22,851 nt of DNA from Holosporales bacterium (GTDB taxonomy: Bacteria > Pseudomonadota > Alphaproteobacteria > BNTO01), in the NCBI GenBank assembly GCA_031270515.1, contig JAISXM010000004.1, forward strand, positions 1 to 22,851. The letters are read 5' to 3'. This document shows, one piece after another, positions 1 to 8,103 of the stretch. Position 1 is the stretch's first letter. Every line of letters begins with the position of its first letter. The position numbers and the translations under genes are program-made. The notes under the pieces are model-generated. The model was not told the origin of the DNA, searched no databases, and saw only the letters and a program-made list of their open reading frames with translations.

Positions 1-3000
1 TAAGATAACGGTTCCGCCAGGCACTATATCCATGCGTTGAGTTACTGTGAGATACCCCTTGCCTGCGGCATGCTCGAACATCCCAATACGCAGATTGCCG
101 TTAACCGTTGTGCTTTCGGTGTTCAGTCTTCCGGCGCCATCTGCGCCCAGCCACAGCTCTGAATCGCTGTCTATAACAAGTGCGCTTATGCTGGATGAAC
201 TTAGCGTATTAAAGATAAGACGCTGATCTGATGAATGCACATATGTCCCAGTCCCAGTAAGCTCCCCCTCAAATAGCGACTCAGCGGGGCAAGCACGGGT
301 CGTTAGCGTATGCCCATATAGGTGAATGGCCCCTTGTCCATGAAGATGACGCGTGTATTGATCGCATAACAACGTATAGCTTCCATTTTGTGCGATTTGC
401 AAATCTTCCAATTCAAAGTCATTAACCAAATCACTAGTTAAGACGCACAATCCTCCATCTTCTACGAAAATCCTTCCTTGTAATGAAATAACATCCATAA
501 CAGATGTATTTCCAACATCGGTTTTGTGCAATAAGCCTCGAAGGGTAATCGCGTTATTGTACTCGGTATCAGCAGCATTTGCGAGCGTCAGGATTGTATC
601 TTCCGCAACGTTGATGACGCCCGTTTCTCCAAACTTGCGCGTTAATACGATCTCGCCACCGTTTATAAGAAGCACCCCATACGCATCTGTTGTGTCGCCT
701 AAGACTTGCGTTCCTTCGTTTGTCTTTGTAACAACAGACGCGGCTTCGGAGTTGAGAATACCAGAGTAATCGCATAAATCTTCATTATCAATAATTAATG
801 CATTGTCCTTTAAGTCGAGAGAGCCTGTGCCTAGCAATCCCCCAACGGTGAAGGAATCGCTATCGTATACACACACCGAGCCATCATTCGTCAGCACCCC
901 CTCCACGGCCAAGTTTCCTTTATATCCGCCAGTGGCCCCAATCGTAAGCTGCCCAACCGAGCTGTCTATCGTCAGGTCTTCGCGCACCAACAGCTCGCAA
1001 AATGCTTCTTGGGCGAACGCTGCATTGCCGCCCGTGATGTGCATAGCATCCACGCTCAGGTGGGCGTCGTTCCCTTGGTATCCGATGGCAAAGTTGCCCC
1101 CAACAATACTTTGGATGTTTGAATCAAGGAAGAATCCAAAATATTGCCACACATCGGGATCCGCAGATGGGACGATTTCTAACGATCCAACCCCTGTCAA
1201 CGAACCATCAAACAGGGCTGATTCATCTTGTAATAACAAAGTCAGCGTATCGCATTGCAAGTTAATATTGCCGCCACTGGTTCCGCTTATTCCTGCAAAG
1301 AACTGGGGGCCCATCATCACGTAAGTTGCGCTCGGGTATACCTCCAGCAAGCCCGGAATGAACGGAGGCGTCTGCTCAGGCGGAGCACTGAACCCTCCCA
1401 ACGCCAATGTTCCTTCTGATACAGTGACTCCGCGACAACAGCCTGAAGTATTGGTGAGGATAACTTCGTTTGTTTGCTTTTTTATGACTTTGCCATAGCA
1501 GGTCAGGGTATTTACCATATCTACGTTATGGGGAAGGTCAAATTCGAGCACGCCTTCGTATTTTACGTCAATATTTCCGGCCCCAATTGGGCTAAGGAGC
1601 GTGCATTTGCCTTCGTGTATGTTCAATGCGCCTTCGTGGGCTCCCAAATCGGCAAAAGCTTGTGATTTTGGGCCATACTTGGAAATACAGGAATACGGGG
1701 AGGATGATATTTTTCCTGGGTAAACGCCGTCCGAACCATCAGAAAGCATCATATCCACTAGGGTGCCCAGATATATTTGAGCAGCTGAATTAGTTCCCAG
1801 CAACTGCCCCAAGGAAAGTTGTGCCCTATCTGATATAAAATTGACGGTAAGGGTACCATTGTTGGTGAAGTCCCCGTCCACGCTTAACCCACCGCGACCA
1901 CGGAGGTTTCCGATTATAACCGATGAATCCGCCTCAATGTCCATGTTCGTTCGTACGTAGAAGTGCCCTTCGGATAGCGCGTTGTCTGTGTCGGATAGGT
2001 GCAAGATCGCGCTTGTTATGTGTGCACTTTCGACGCTGAGGACTCCGTAGCCGTTGATGCCGATCCCTAAGTTGGCGATCGTTGGCGTGCCCCCAGGGAC
2101 ACCGCATACTGAGAACTCACCAATCGAAGACGAGTCAAGCGTATTGAGGTATTGGTATGTTGCGGCCCTGTGGATGTATGAGCCGACTCCGGTCATTTCG
2201 CCTGAAAATACCTTGGCTGTGGACGCGTTTGTTGTAAGCACCCCGTCGCAGATATTGATGCATCCTGTTCCGACTAAGTCTTTGAATTGTTGGTCGCCAA
2301 GCATTATGTATTCGCCGCCTAATGCAGTGGTTAGCGTGCTCGCAGAACCAGCAAAGGAAGGAGTTATCAGGGTGCCTTTTTGGACGTTTATTAAGGTGGT
2401 TACCCCTGATGATACTACTAGAGATGCAACGGATGCCTCTCCGTCGGATGACATTATCAACGACCCTGCCCCACTGAATGTAATGGGGTTGAGGTAACTG
2501 AAGGCACCTTCGGGCGCTAAGCTTAATATGCCAGCCGCAGGGATTGTAATTGCGCCTGATCCCAATGATCCAACAAGGGAAAGTGTGCCAGCAGTAATGG
2601 TGGTCAGCCCACTTATGTTGTTGGTATTGGTAAGGGTAGTAGTCCCGCCTCCCATTTTCTCAAACGTTCCAGCGTTAATTACCCCAGCAAAAGTTGATGT
2701 CCCGTTACTTGCGGTAATCTTATAGGTTCCGGCTTCAATGGTGCCTGCGCCGTCGAAGATTTTGAATTTTTGGTCCCCGTTAGCGTAGTATGTGCTCCCC
2801 TCTGCAACAAACAGGGTGTTGCCGTCTGCGGTGGCCGCTGGGATGGTAAGGTCGCCTCCTTCAACGCGCACGCTTCCTCCGCCTGTGTATGTCCCCGCGG
2901 AGGTTGCGGAAAAGGGGCCAGTTTTAATGAAAAAGCCCGTGCCGCTGTTGTTCGTTATGTTGTTAAAAGATACGTTTTCCGTGGGGGCCAGCTCATATAT

Positions 3001-3831
3001 TCCAGCACCTGATATAGCGACAGCACCCGTGCCTAGTGGAGCTAGAGTGATGACGCGGCTTCCTTGCACGTTCGTGGGGCCAGTGCGTGTGTGTGAGGCG
3101 GAGGAAAAGGTTACGATTCCGGCGGTGTTTGATTTGGTTAGGGTCCCGGCTCCAGATATTATATTGGGATAGGTAATATCTGTCGTGTTTTTTAAAACTA
3201 ACGTGCCGCCAGTCAGCGCAATTTCGGACGTGCCAAGGCTATCAGTCGCGTTTAGTGTCCCCGCGGCCATGGTAATTTTTCCGGGAATCGGAGCATTTGC
3301 GTTGAGCGTTCCGTTTGATAACGCAATAATGTTTGTTTTTGCTATTGCGACGTTAAGGTTCAGTGTTCCTGTCGTTTGCTTTACTGTAATGACTCCGTCG
3401 GACAGCGTAGCGTCTATGGTGCTGGTCGTATTGCTTGTAAAAGCAAGAGTGCCTGGGCCAAGGATGGTAACCGTGTTAGCTAACGTATTGGCGGCAGTCA
3501 ACGTTAACGTGTAATTGTTCAGACTTAATGTTGTATTGCTGCCGATTACGCTGGCAAAGCTGGCGTTTGACGTGTCTGCGCTCAGCGTCGTAGTTGCGAA
3601 CGACTTTAACGAAAATGCACACGTTAATGCACATGCAAACGTTAGGTAATGCCAGCGCACAGAACGAGTAAACGCGCGGGGTAACGTGGCTAGATGCCGG
3701 GGGTGGTGTGCGAGGGCTCCAGTCCCGACAAGCCGCGTTACTACGTTCGAAGGCGATGTGATGGATCTATTGCGTCGGAACGTCTTTAACACTGAAATCG
3801 CAGAAAGGTATCCCTCTCCCCCACTGTACAT
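1..3831 (-). CDS. Autotransporter/adhesin-like beta-repeat protein (C-terminus outside window)
   Basis: I translated the minus strand by hand from the ATG at 3831 and found no stop through position 1, giving 1277 codons of an incomplete gene. The protein is rich in Gly, Thr, Ser, Asn and Ala. It shows repeated GAGTL, AGTLSL and NNGTLTV rungs, typical of autotransporter-associated beta-strand repeats that form a beta-helix passenger. A pattern of aromatic, about five residues, Q-x-x, then GxGxI recurs near residues 347, 507, 835 and 1148. A basic stretch of about 60 residues precedes a hydrophobic segment at about 61-78 ending SFA, a likely signal peptide. The ATG follows an in-frame TGA, but a GTG at 3660 would give a compact signal peptide, so the start is uncertain. 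Likely exported to the cell surface. Whether a C-terminal beta-barrel follows cannot be seen. Family-level call is firm; function as an adhesin is inferred. Confidence 0.8.
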   Translation of the reverse strand, partial: MYSGGEGYLSAISVLKTFRRNRSITSPSNVVTRLVGTGALAHHPRHLATLPRAFTRSVRWHYLTFACALTCAFSLKSFATTTLSADTSNASFASVIGSNTTLSLNNYTLTLTAANTLANTVTILGPGTLAFTSNTTSTIDATLSDGVITVKQTTGTLNLNVAIAKTNIIALSNGTLNANAPIPGKITMAAGTLNATDSLGTSEIALTGGTLVLKNTTDITYPNIISGAGTLTKSNTAGIVTFSSASHTRTGPTNVQGSRVITLAPLGTGAVAISGAGIYELAPTENVSFNNITNNSGTGFFIKTGPFSATSAGTYTGGGSVRVEGGDLTIPAATADGNTLFVAEGSTYYANGDQKFKIFDGAGTIEAGTYKITASNGTSTFAGVINAGTFEKMGGGTTTLTNTNNISGLTTITAGTLSLVGSLGSGAITIPAAGILSLAPEGAFSYLNPITFSGAGSLIMSSDGEASVASLVVSSGVTTLINVQKGTLITPSFAGSASTLTTALGGEYIMLGDQQFKDLVGTGCINICDGVLTTNASTAKVFSGEMTGVGSYIHRAATYQYLNTLDSSSIGEFSVCGVPGGTPTIANLGIGINGYGVLSVESAHITSAILHLSDTDNALSEGHFYVRTNMDIEADSSVIIGNLRGRGGLSVDGDFTNNGTLTVNFISDRAQLSLGQLLGTNSAAQIYLGTLVDMMLSDGSDGVYPGKISSSPYSCISKYGPKSQAFADLGAHEGALNIHEGKCTLLSPIGAGNIDVKYEGVLEFDLPHNVDMVNTLTCYGKVIKKQTNEVILTNTSGCCRGVTVSEGTLALGGFSAPPEQTPPFIPGLLEVYPSATYVMMGPQFFAGISGTSGGNINLQCDTLTLLLQDESALFDGSLTGVGSLEIVPSADPDVWQYFGFFLDSNIQSIVGGNFAIGYQGNDAHLSVDAMHITGGNAAFAQEAFCELLVREDLTIDSSVGQLTIGATGGYKGNLAVEGVLTNDGSVCVYDSDSFTVGGLLGTGSLDLKDNALIIDNEDLCDYSGILNSEAASVVTKTNEGTQVLGDTTDAYGVLLINGGEIVLTRKFGETGVINVAEDTILTLANAADTEYNNAITLRGLLHKTDVGNTSVMDVISLQGRIFVEDGGLCVLTSDLVNDFELEDLQIAQNGSYTLLCDQYTRHLHGQGAIHLYGHTLTTRACPAESLFEGELTGTGTYVHSSDQRLIFNTLSSSSISALVIDSDSELWLGADGAGRLNTESTTVNGNLRIGMFEHAAGKGYLTVTQRMDIVPGGTVIL

Positions 3832-3952
3832 TGCTCAATGTTAATAAAGCGTTAACACGCTCCGTACAAAGCCACACCAATCATCGTAAAAATGGATATG
3901 AATGAGCTGGCGAAGTAATAATAGAGACAGGGTTCCACCTGGCAACGACAGA

Positions 3953-4387
3953 TTAGTGGTATGCAATTGGGAAATTTTCGGATGACAAGCTATATTCCAG
4001 AGGACCAGGTACCCCACAGCCTGTGAGTTTGCACAATCGTTCAGCGCACAATAAAGCCATCTGCATGGGAGAAAGGCGTAACCAATCGATACACATTCGA
4101 CGTTCTGATTTCTGCAATTGTGGCACATGACGAAATATTTCATACGCTTTTTCCCAACGTCGAGGGTCTCGAATAAGATGCGTTGGAACGCTAGACAATA
4201 AGCTGTATAGAAAAGCCTTGTTATTCTTTAATGGGTTAAATTGTTGCAAATCTGCATCAACCTTATGAACGACGGCACACGCGTAAATAGCGACTGCGGC
4301 AGTCCATAACGGAGGGAAATTCAGTGGGGTCTCCTCCAGTTGAGCTAAAACGGCGAGTGGGTTGCATTTGCATGCGTCCACCACCAA
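3953..4387 (-). CDS. Hypothetical protein, 144 aa (doubtful)
   Basis: An open frame of 144 codons beginning with TTG-GTG-GTG, with no clear ribosome binding site. I do not recognise the family. The composition is ordinary for a soluble helical protein, with aromatic and charged residues well mixed and several Cys (at least seven). It lies 121 bp upstream of the large adhesin-like gene on the same strand and diverges from the gene at 4524, so it could be the first gene of that transcript. A competing frame (3841-4143, minus) overlaps its 3' half. It may be a decayed fragment. Confidence 0.35.
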   Translation of the reverse strand: MVVDACKCNPLAVLAQLEETPLNFPPLWTAAVAIYACAVVHKVDADLQQFNPLKNNKAFLYSLLSSVPTHLIRDPRRWEKAYEIFRHVPQLQKSERRMCIDWLRLSPMQMALLCAERLCKLTGCGVPGPLEYSLSSENFPIAYH

Positions 4388-4463
4388 GTTGTAGTAGGTG
4401 TTAGAGGCGTGTTGGATTTATACGGCACGCGTTTATTTCTGTGCCCACGCGCAACAAAAAGGC

Positions 4464-4492
4464 TTGCGTTTTTGCCAGAGTCTAACTACAAT
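4464..4492 (+). promoter_or_regulatory. Putative sigma70-type promoter of the 4524 gene
   Basis: TTGCGT (4464-4469) and TACAAT (4487-4492) are separated by 17 bp. The predicted transcript start near 4499 leaves a leader of about 25 nt before the ATG at 4524. This favours that ATG over the upstream GTG at 4398. Confidence 0.45.
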
Positions 4493-4523
4493 GTACGTCA
4501 GGTCTTCTTTTTTTTGCAAGATT

Positions 4524-6458
4524 ATGACTATTCCCCTTCGTACTACTTTTCGCCATATATTATTTTTTCTCGTTGTTTTCGTTGCTAAGTTGGCGGCAGC
4601 AAATGACGCTGATTTCGTGAACAAACGCCTTCGCGGAGCCGACGTACTCTTTGATGCAAGAAAAACATCCTTGGGCATTGAACTAACAGGCTCCGAAAAC
4701 GGTCACGCTATATTCAGAGCCTGCATTCCTCAAAAGTCCACAACCTTTAACGAATTTTCTCAGGGCCCTTTTTACTCTATAAAAGTCGAAAACGGAGTGC
4801 TGTGGGGGTACATTACAGAAGAGGGAGAAACGTTAGAGGTCCTCGTCAAACCTAACGGTGACATGACGTTGTCGAAATGTGTTCGGAGTGATGTTGGACA
4901 CTACAAAAGGAAAACGTACGCATTTCAAATATATGGAACATTTGAAAACATCGGAAACGTCGCGTTTGACGACATTGTAATTTCAGCACAACAGTTCCAC
5001 AACCACGGAACATTCCTGTCAAAACACTGCACTCTCGCACAACATTATTTGTTCAATTCAGGCATTATGCAGTTTGGCAATATTCCAAAAGAAGTGATCG
5101 AATTAAGGAGCAACTTCGATCCATCCGTATTGCAGTATGCACAAGCTCAATACAAAAACAATACTGTACATAACTCCGGAACAATTCTCTCGTATGGGAA
5201 AGTTCAAATAATAAGGTTAGACTACACTGAGAATGGCCTCAGCAACTTTGAAGACCTTCAAATGTTTGGTGGCAGCATTTGCGTTGGGAGTGCGATACCT
5301 CCTGAGCCAACGTCAACAGAGTCAAGTCCTTCCCCAGAAGCCTCGCTGCCGCCTGAGTCACCGGAAGTTGTTCGTGGGCAAATGATAGTTCGCAACGAAT
5401 TAAGTGGATACGTTCGCAATATATCCGTATTCGACGGTTCGTATTTAGTCGCAAGACATTTATCATTATCATGTCCCGTTCGTAATTGTTGCTTGGGTGC
5501 AGACGCTCAAGTTCATTTGCAGCAATCTTTTGGTCTGACGGTAAGTGAGTTATTCGAAAACAAAGGAGTACTATCTTCAAGTGGTAAGATTGACCTTTTC
5601 ATTAGCAGTGATACAGAATATTTCGGTCTGATATTAGCAAAAGAAAAGGTAGAAGTATCGTTTAAAAAACTATGTCCAGTTGAACAAACTAGTTCAACCG
5701 TTGAAACGAAAAAGACGCAACAAGGCGATATTATGTCAGAAAGAATAATGGTCCACATTGATGAGTATACAAACACCGTGACAAACACCGAATACATTTT
5801 TAAACAGCGCAAAACAAGGGTTAACCAATTGGGAAAAAATCTACCTTCGAAGGTGCAGCAAGAGCTTCAAAAACGAGACGACTTATTGATATCCTGTATC
5901 TGCAGTATGGAGAGATTTGTGAATCAAATGTTGAGTGAGCAAGAGGCAATAGCTAGGCTAGAAAGAGAATATAATCGTGACGTGCTGCGCATATTGCTGA
6001 GATGCGGCGCTGCTCGCATCGATATTGTTAAGATATGGCAGAATACGTTGCGGAGAGTGTTAAGTATTGAAAAACGTACTGTAGCAGCTATACAAGACAA
6101 ATATGATGTATCGGTAGCTACAAAAATATTGGATCATGAACATCCGAAAATTGGAATATTGTTGGAATACAGTATGCACATTCGTAAATCAATATCGCGT
6201 GACGCTCAATTGCCTGGAGCTCAGAAGTTGAGCGACACCGCACGGATATTTGTAAATGACGTTGTCGTCCCCGTCGTTGTTATTGCAACGGCTATGAAGA
6301 AGGACGCACTCTGTGGTGCATCGGATTATTGGGTAGCTTTGGCAAATTACATGGTGAGCCAAACATCAGTCATAAAAAAAGCCTCAGAAGAATTTGGGGC
6401 CAGTGAAACGTACGAGACTGTGTGTGTGGACGCGCATAATCTCTGTTACTATCGCTAA
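4524..6458 (+). CDS. Secreted orphan protein with beta-rich and helical halves
   Basis: 644 aa from the ATG at 4524. The frame is open back to a GTG at 4398, but only the 4524 start puts a classical signal peptide first (basic MTIPLRTTFR, hydrophobic ILFFLVVFVA, then AAANDA), and the putative promoter would be inside the gene otherwise. Residues about 30-255 and 285-390 are beta-rich with recurring F-x-N-x-G-x-h rungs (FENIGNV, FHNHGTF, FNSGIM, HNSGTI, FENKGVL), like filamentous-adhesin or beta-helix rungs. They are joined by a Pro/Ser/Glu linker at about 258-280. From about residue 405 to the end the chain becomes charged and helical, possibly coiled coil. Several Cys are present, as expected for an exported protein. 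The rungs resemble those of the large minus-strand protein next to it. I do not recognise a named family; a surface or secreted structural role is an inference. Confidence 0.75.
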   Translation: MTIPLRTTFRHILFFLVVFVAKLAAANDADFVNKRLRGADVLFDARKTSLGIELTGSENGHAIFRACIPQKSTTFNEFSQGPFYSIKVENGVLWGYITEEGETLEVLVKPNGDMTLSKCVRSDVGHYKRKTYAFQIYGTFENIGNVAFDDIVISAQQFHNHGTFLSKHCTLAQHYLFNSGIMQFGNIPKEVIELRSNFDPSVLQYAQAQYKNNTVHNSGTILSYGKVQIIRLDYTENGLSNFEDLQMFGGSICVGSAIPPEPTSTESSPSPEASLPPESPEVVRGQMIVRNELSGYVRNISVFDGSYLVARHLSLSCPVRNCCLGADAQVHLQQSFGLTVSELFENKGVLSSSGKIDLFISSDTEYFGLILAKEKVEVSFKKLCPVEQTSSTVETKKTQQGDIMSERIMVHIDEYTNTVTNTEYIFKQRKTRVNQLGKNLPSKVQQELQKRDDLLISCICSMERFVNQMLSEQEAIARLEREYNRDVLRILLRCGAARIDIVKIWQNTLRRVLSIEKRTVAAIQDKYDVSVATKILDHEHPKIGILLEYSMHIRKSISRDAQLPGAQKLSDTARIFVNDVVVPVVVIATAMKKDALCGASDYWVALANYMVSQTSVIKKASEEFGASETYETVCVDAHNLCYYR

Positions 6459-6579
6459 AACACTTTTGGATGGTGCAGTGGAATGTGGTATTGATAAAGG
6501 GAACGCGCAACTTCATATGGCATTTCCTGCACACTTCAGAAGTGGTTTAGCTATACTCAGCTATGCGGAAGTTCCCTAT

Positions 6580-6607
6580 TTGGAAAGCGTTTCTTTTTTA
6601 CTATAAT
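6580..6607 (+). promoter_or_regulatory. Putative sigma70-type promoter of mnmA
   Basis: TTGGAA (6580-6585) and a perfect TATAAT (6602-6607) lie 16 bp apart, placing transcription start near 6614, about 26 nt before the mnmA ATG. The region 6459-6579 between genes shows nothing else I can support. Confidence 0.55.
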
Positions 6608-6639
6608 GCGCAGTATGCTTTATATTTGTTGGCTCTTGT

Positions 6640-7980
6640 ATGTCTGAGTTTCCTCCATTTTGTGACTCCAGTATGCTCCCTCCCCCTGGCTCTCATGTTG
6701 TGCTAGGGATGTCCGGTGGCGTTGACTCTTCGACGACGGCGGCGCTCTTGCAGAAAAACGGCTGCACAGTGCATGGCGTGTACTTAAAGCTTTTTAATGC
6801 TAAAAGCGTGGAGCGCGCAGAGGCAGACGCGAAAGGCGTTGGTTCGTTGTTGGGCATTCAGATTGAAACAATTGATTACCGCCAGCAATTTGATGAGCAT
6901 GTAATTCGCCCGTTTGTTGAGGCGTACTGCACGGGAACGACGCCTTTGCCGTGTGCTCTGTGCAACTATTACATAAAGTTTGATGCGTTTTGTGAGCATG
7001 CCCACAGAGTTGGGGCGCAGTTTGTCGCGACGGGACACTACGCGATAAAAAAGTGCATAAATGGTGTGTCCGCGCTTTGTCCCGCAAATGATAAGCGCCG
7101 GGATCAGAGCTACTTCATGTTCGGGATTTCTGCACACCAGCTGGAGATGGCGGTGTTTCCGTTGGGGGGCGTGTCGTCGAAGGATCAGGTTCGCCAGTAT
7201 GCGAAGGAGTGCGGGATTCCTGTCGCGCAAAAGCCAGACAGCCAGGATATTTGCTTTTTGTCCGAGTATGATGGTTGCTATGTTACGTTTATTCGGCAGT
7301 ATATTGAGGAGCAGAAGCAGAACAGGTCGAGTGAAGTACACTTTGCGAAGGAATCAAATGCCTGCGGGAATGGCGTTCATTTGAATACTGAACCAAATGC
7401 CTGCGGGAGTGACGTTCGTTCGGCGGCGGAATCAAAGGCCTGCGGGAGTGGCGTTCATTCGGCGACTGAATCAAATATCCAAGAGTGGGCCATTCAGCCT
7501 GGGAAAATCCTCGACGCAAATGAGCATGTTGTTGGCGAGCACCAAGGCGCGCTGCATTACACAGTGGGACAGCGGCGTGGCTTAGGGATTTCTGCGCCGC
7601 ATCCACTTTATGTGTTCAAAATCGCAGGGAGCAACGTTTATGTCGGCCCTCTGGAGCAATTGGCGGTACAGAAAGTTTTTCTGAAAGATTGCAATTACCA
7701 TCCTTTGGCGCTGCAAATGTTGCGCACATGCGAACCTACATGCGAGCACACATCCGAACCTACATGCGAATGCGAACCTACATGCGAGCCAATAAGAGTG
7801 ATGACGCAATATCGCTCGGCAATGCCGCCCGTACCAGGGACGTTTGCGATTGGCGCGGATGGCGTCCCTGTTGTTACATTTGACGATGCGCAGTATGGGG
7901 TGTCTCCTGGGCAAGCAGAGGTGTTTCGCATGCTGGATGGGACAGTGCTGGGGGGCGGCTGGATCGAGCGCACAGGGTAA
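6640..7980 (+). CDS. mnmA: tRNA-specific 2-thiouridylase MnmA with two repeat insertions
   Basis: MnmA activates U34 of Lys, Glu and Gln tRNAs with ATP and replaces the C2 oxygen with sulfur, in the cytoplasm. The protein has the PP-loop SGGVDSS at 25-31. The two family cysteines are C105 in PLPCALCN and C205 in SQDICF. The later family blocks QPGKILD, HYTVGQRRGLGI and the C-terminal TPGQ-like SPGQAEVF are also present. At 446 aa it is about 80 residues longer than the E. coli enzyme. The excess is mostly two low-complexity insertions: three 13-aa tandem repeats at 238-276 and a Cys/Glu/Pro/Thr-rich repeat at about 364-384. Both lie between conserved blocks and stay in frame, so the enzyme is probably active. 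The ATG at 6640 fits the upstream promoter; an internal ATG at 6673 is possible. It is convergent with the gene at 8104-9987 across 123 bp, where I see no strong terminator. Confidence 0.95.
   Translation: MSEFPPFCDSSMLPPPGSHVVLGMSGGVDSSTTAALLQKNGCTVHGVYLKLFNAKSVERAEADAKGVGSLLGIQIETIDYRQQFDEHVIRPFVEAYCTGTTPLPCALCNYYIKFDAFCEHAHRVGAQFVATGHYAIKKCINGVSALCPANDKRRDQSYFMFGISAHQLEMAVFPLGGVSSKDQVRQYAKECGIPVAQKPDSQDICFLSEYDGCYVTFIRQYIEEQKQNRSSEVHFAKESNACGNGVHLNTEPNACGSDVRSAAESKACGSGVHSATESNIQEWAIQPGKILDANEHVVGEHQGALHYTVGQRRGLGISAPHPLYVFKIAGSNVYVGPLEQLAVQKVFLKDCNYHPLALQMLRTCEPTCEHTSEPTCECEPTCEPIRVMTQYRSAMPPVPGTFAIGADGVPVVTFDDAQYGVSPGQAEVFRMLDGTVLGGGWIERTG
7351..7467 (+). repeat. Three in-frame 39-bp tandem repeats inside mnmA
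   Basis: Three imperfect copies of a 39-bp unit (7351-7389, 7390-7428, 7429-7467) encode ESNACGNGVHLNT-like 13-residue units. The core gcctgcggga is kept in all three. The insertion sits in the loop between the Cys205 block and the QPGKIL block. Confidence 0.85.
7729..7791 (+). repeat. Short repeats of gaacctacatgcga inside mnmA
   Basis: Three copies of gaacctacatgcga, spaced irregularly, encode CEPTCEHTSEPTCECEPTCE. This is a second independent in-frame expansion in the same gene, in the C-terminal beta-barrel part. Confidence 0.75.
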
Positions 7981-8103
7981 GACCCAATCACCAAAAATTA
8001 TCAATTCGTTGTTATAGCTAAGCCACATGAAAACCCTTCAGCGCATTGCGTTAGAAACATTGTGAATGAAGCAAAGGCGGTGCCGAGTTTTCTATATGCT
8101 TAG

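Noticed and set aside
524..3514. Several plus-strand open frames (524-769, 803-1324, 2054-2497, 2528-2725, 2770-3172, 3185-3514)
   Set aside because: All lie opposite the continuous minus-strand adhesin-like frame, which has coherent repeat structure. The plus frames read as Pro/Val/Ser-rich shadows without ribosome binding sites.
3841..4143. Minus-strand frame of 100 codons
   Set aside because: Overlaps the more protein-like 144-codon frame, is Cys/His-rich and irregular, and has no start signal. A frameshifted join of the two frames was considered but is not supported.
6394..6606. Plus-strand frame of 70 codons between the 4524 gene and mnmA
   Set aside because: Starts inside the preceding gene, lacks a binding site and runs into the mnmA promoter.
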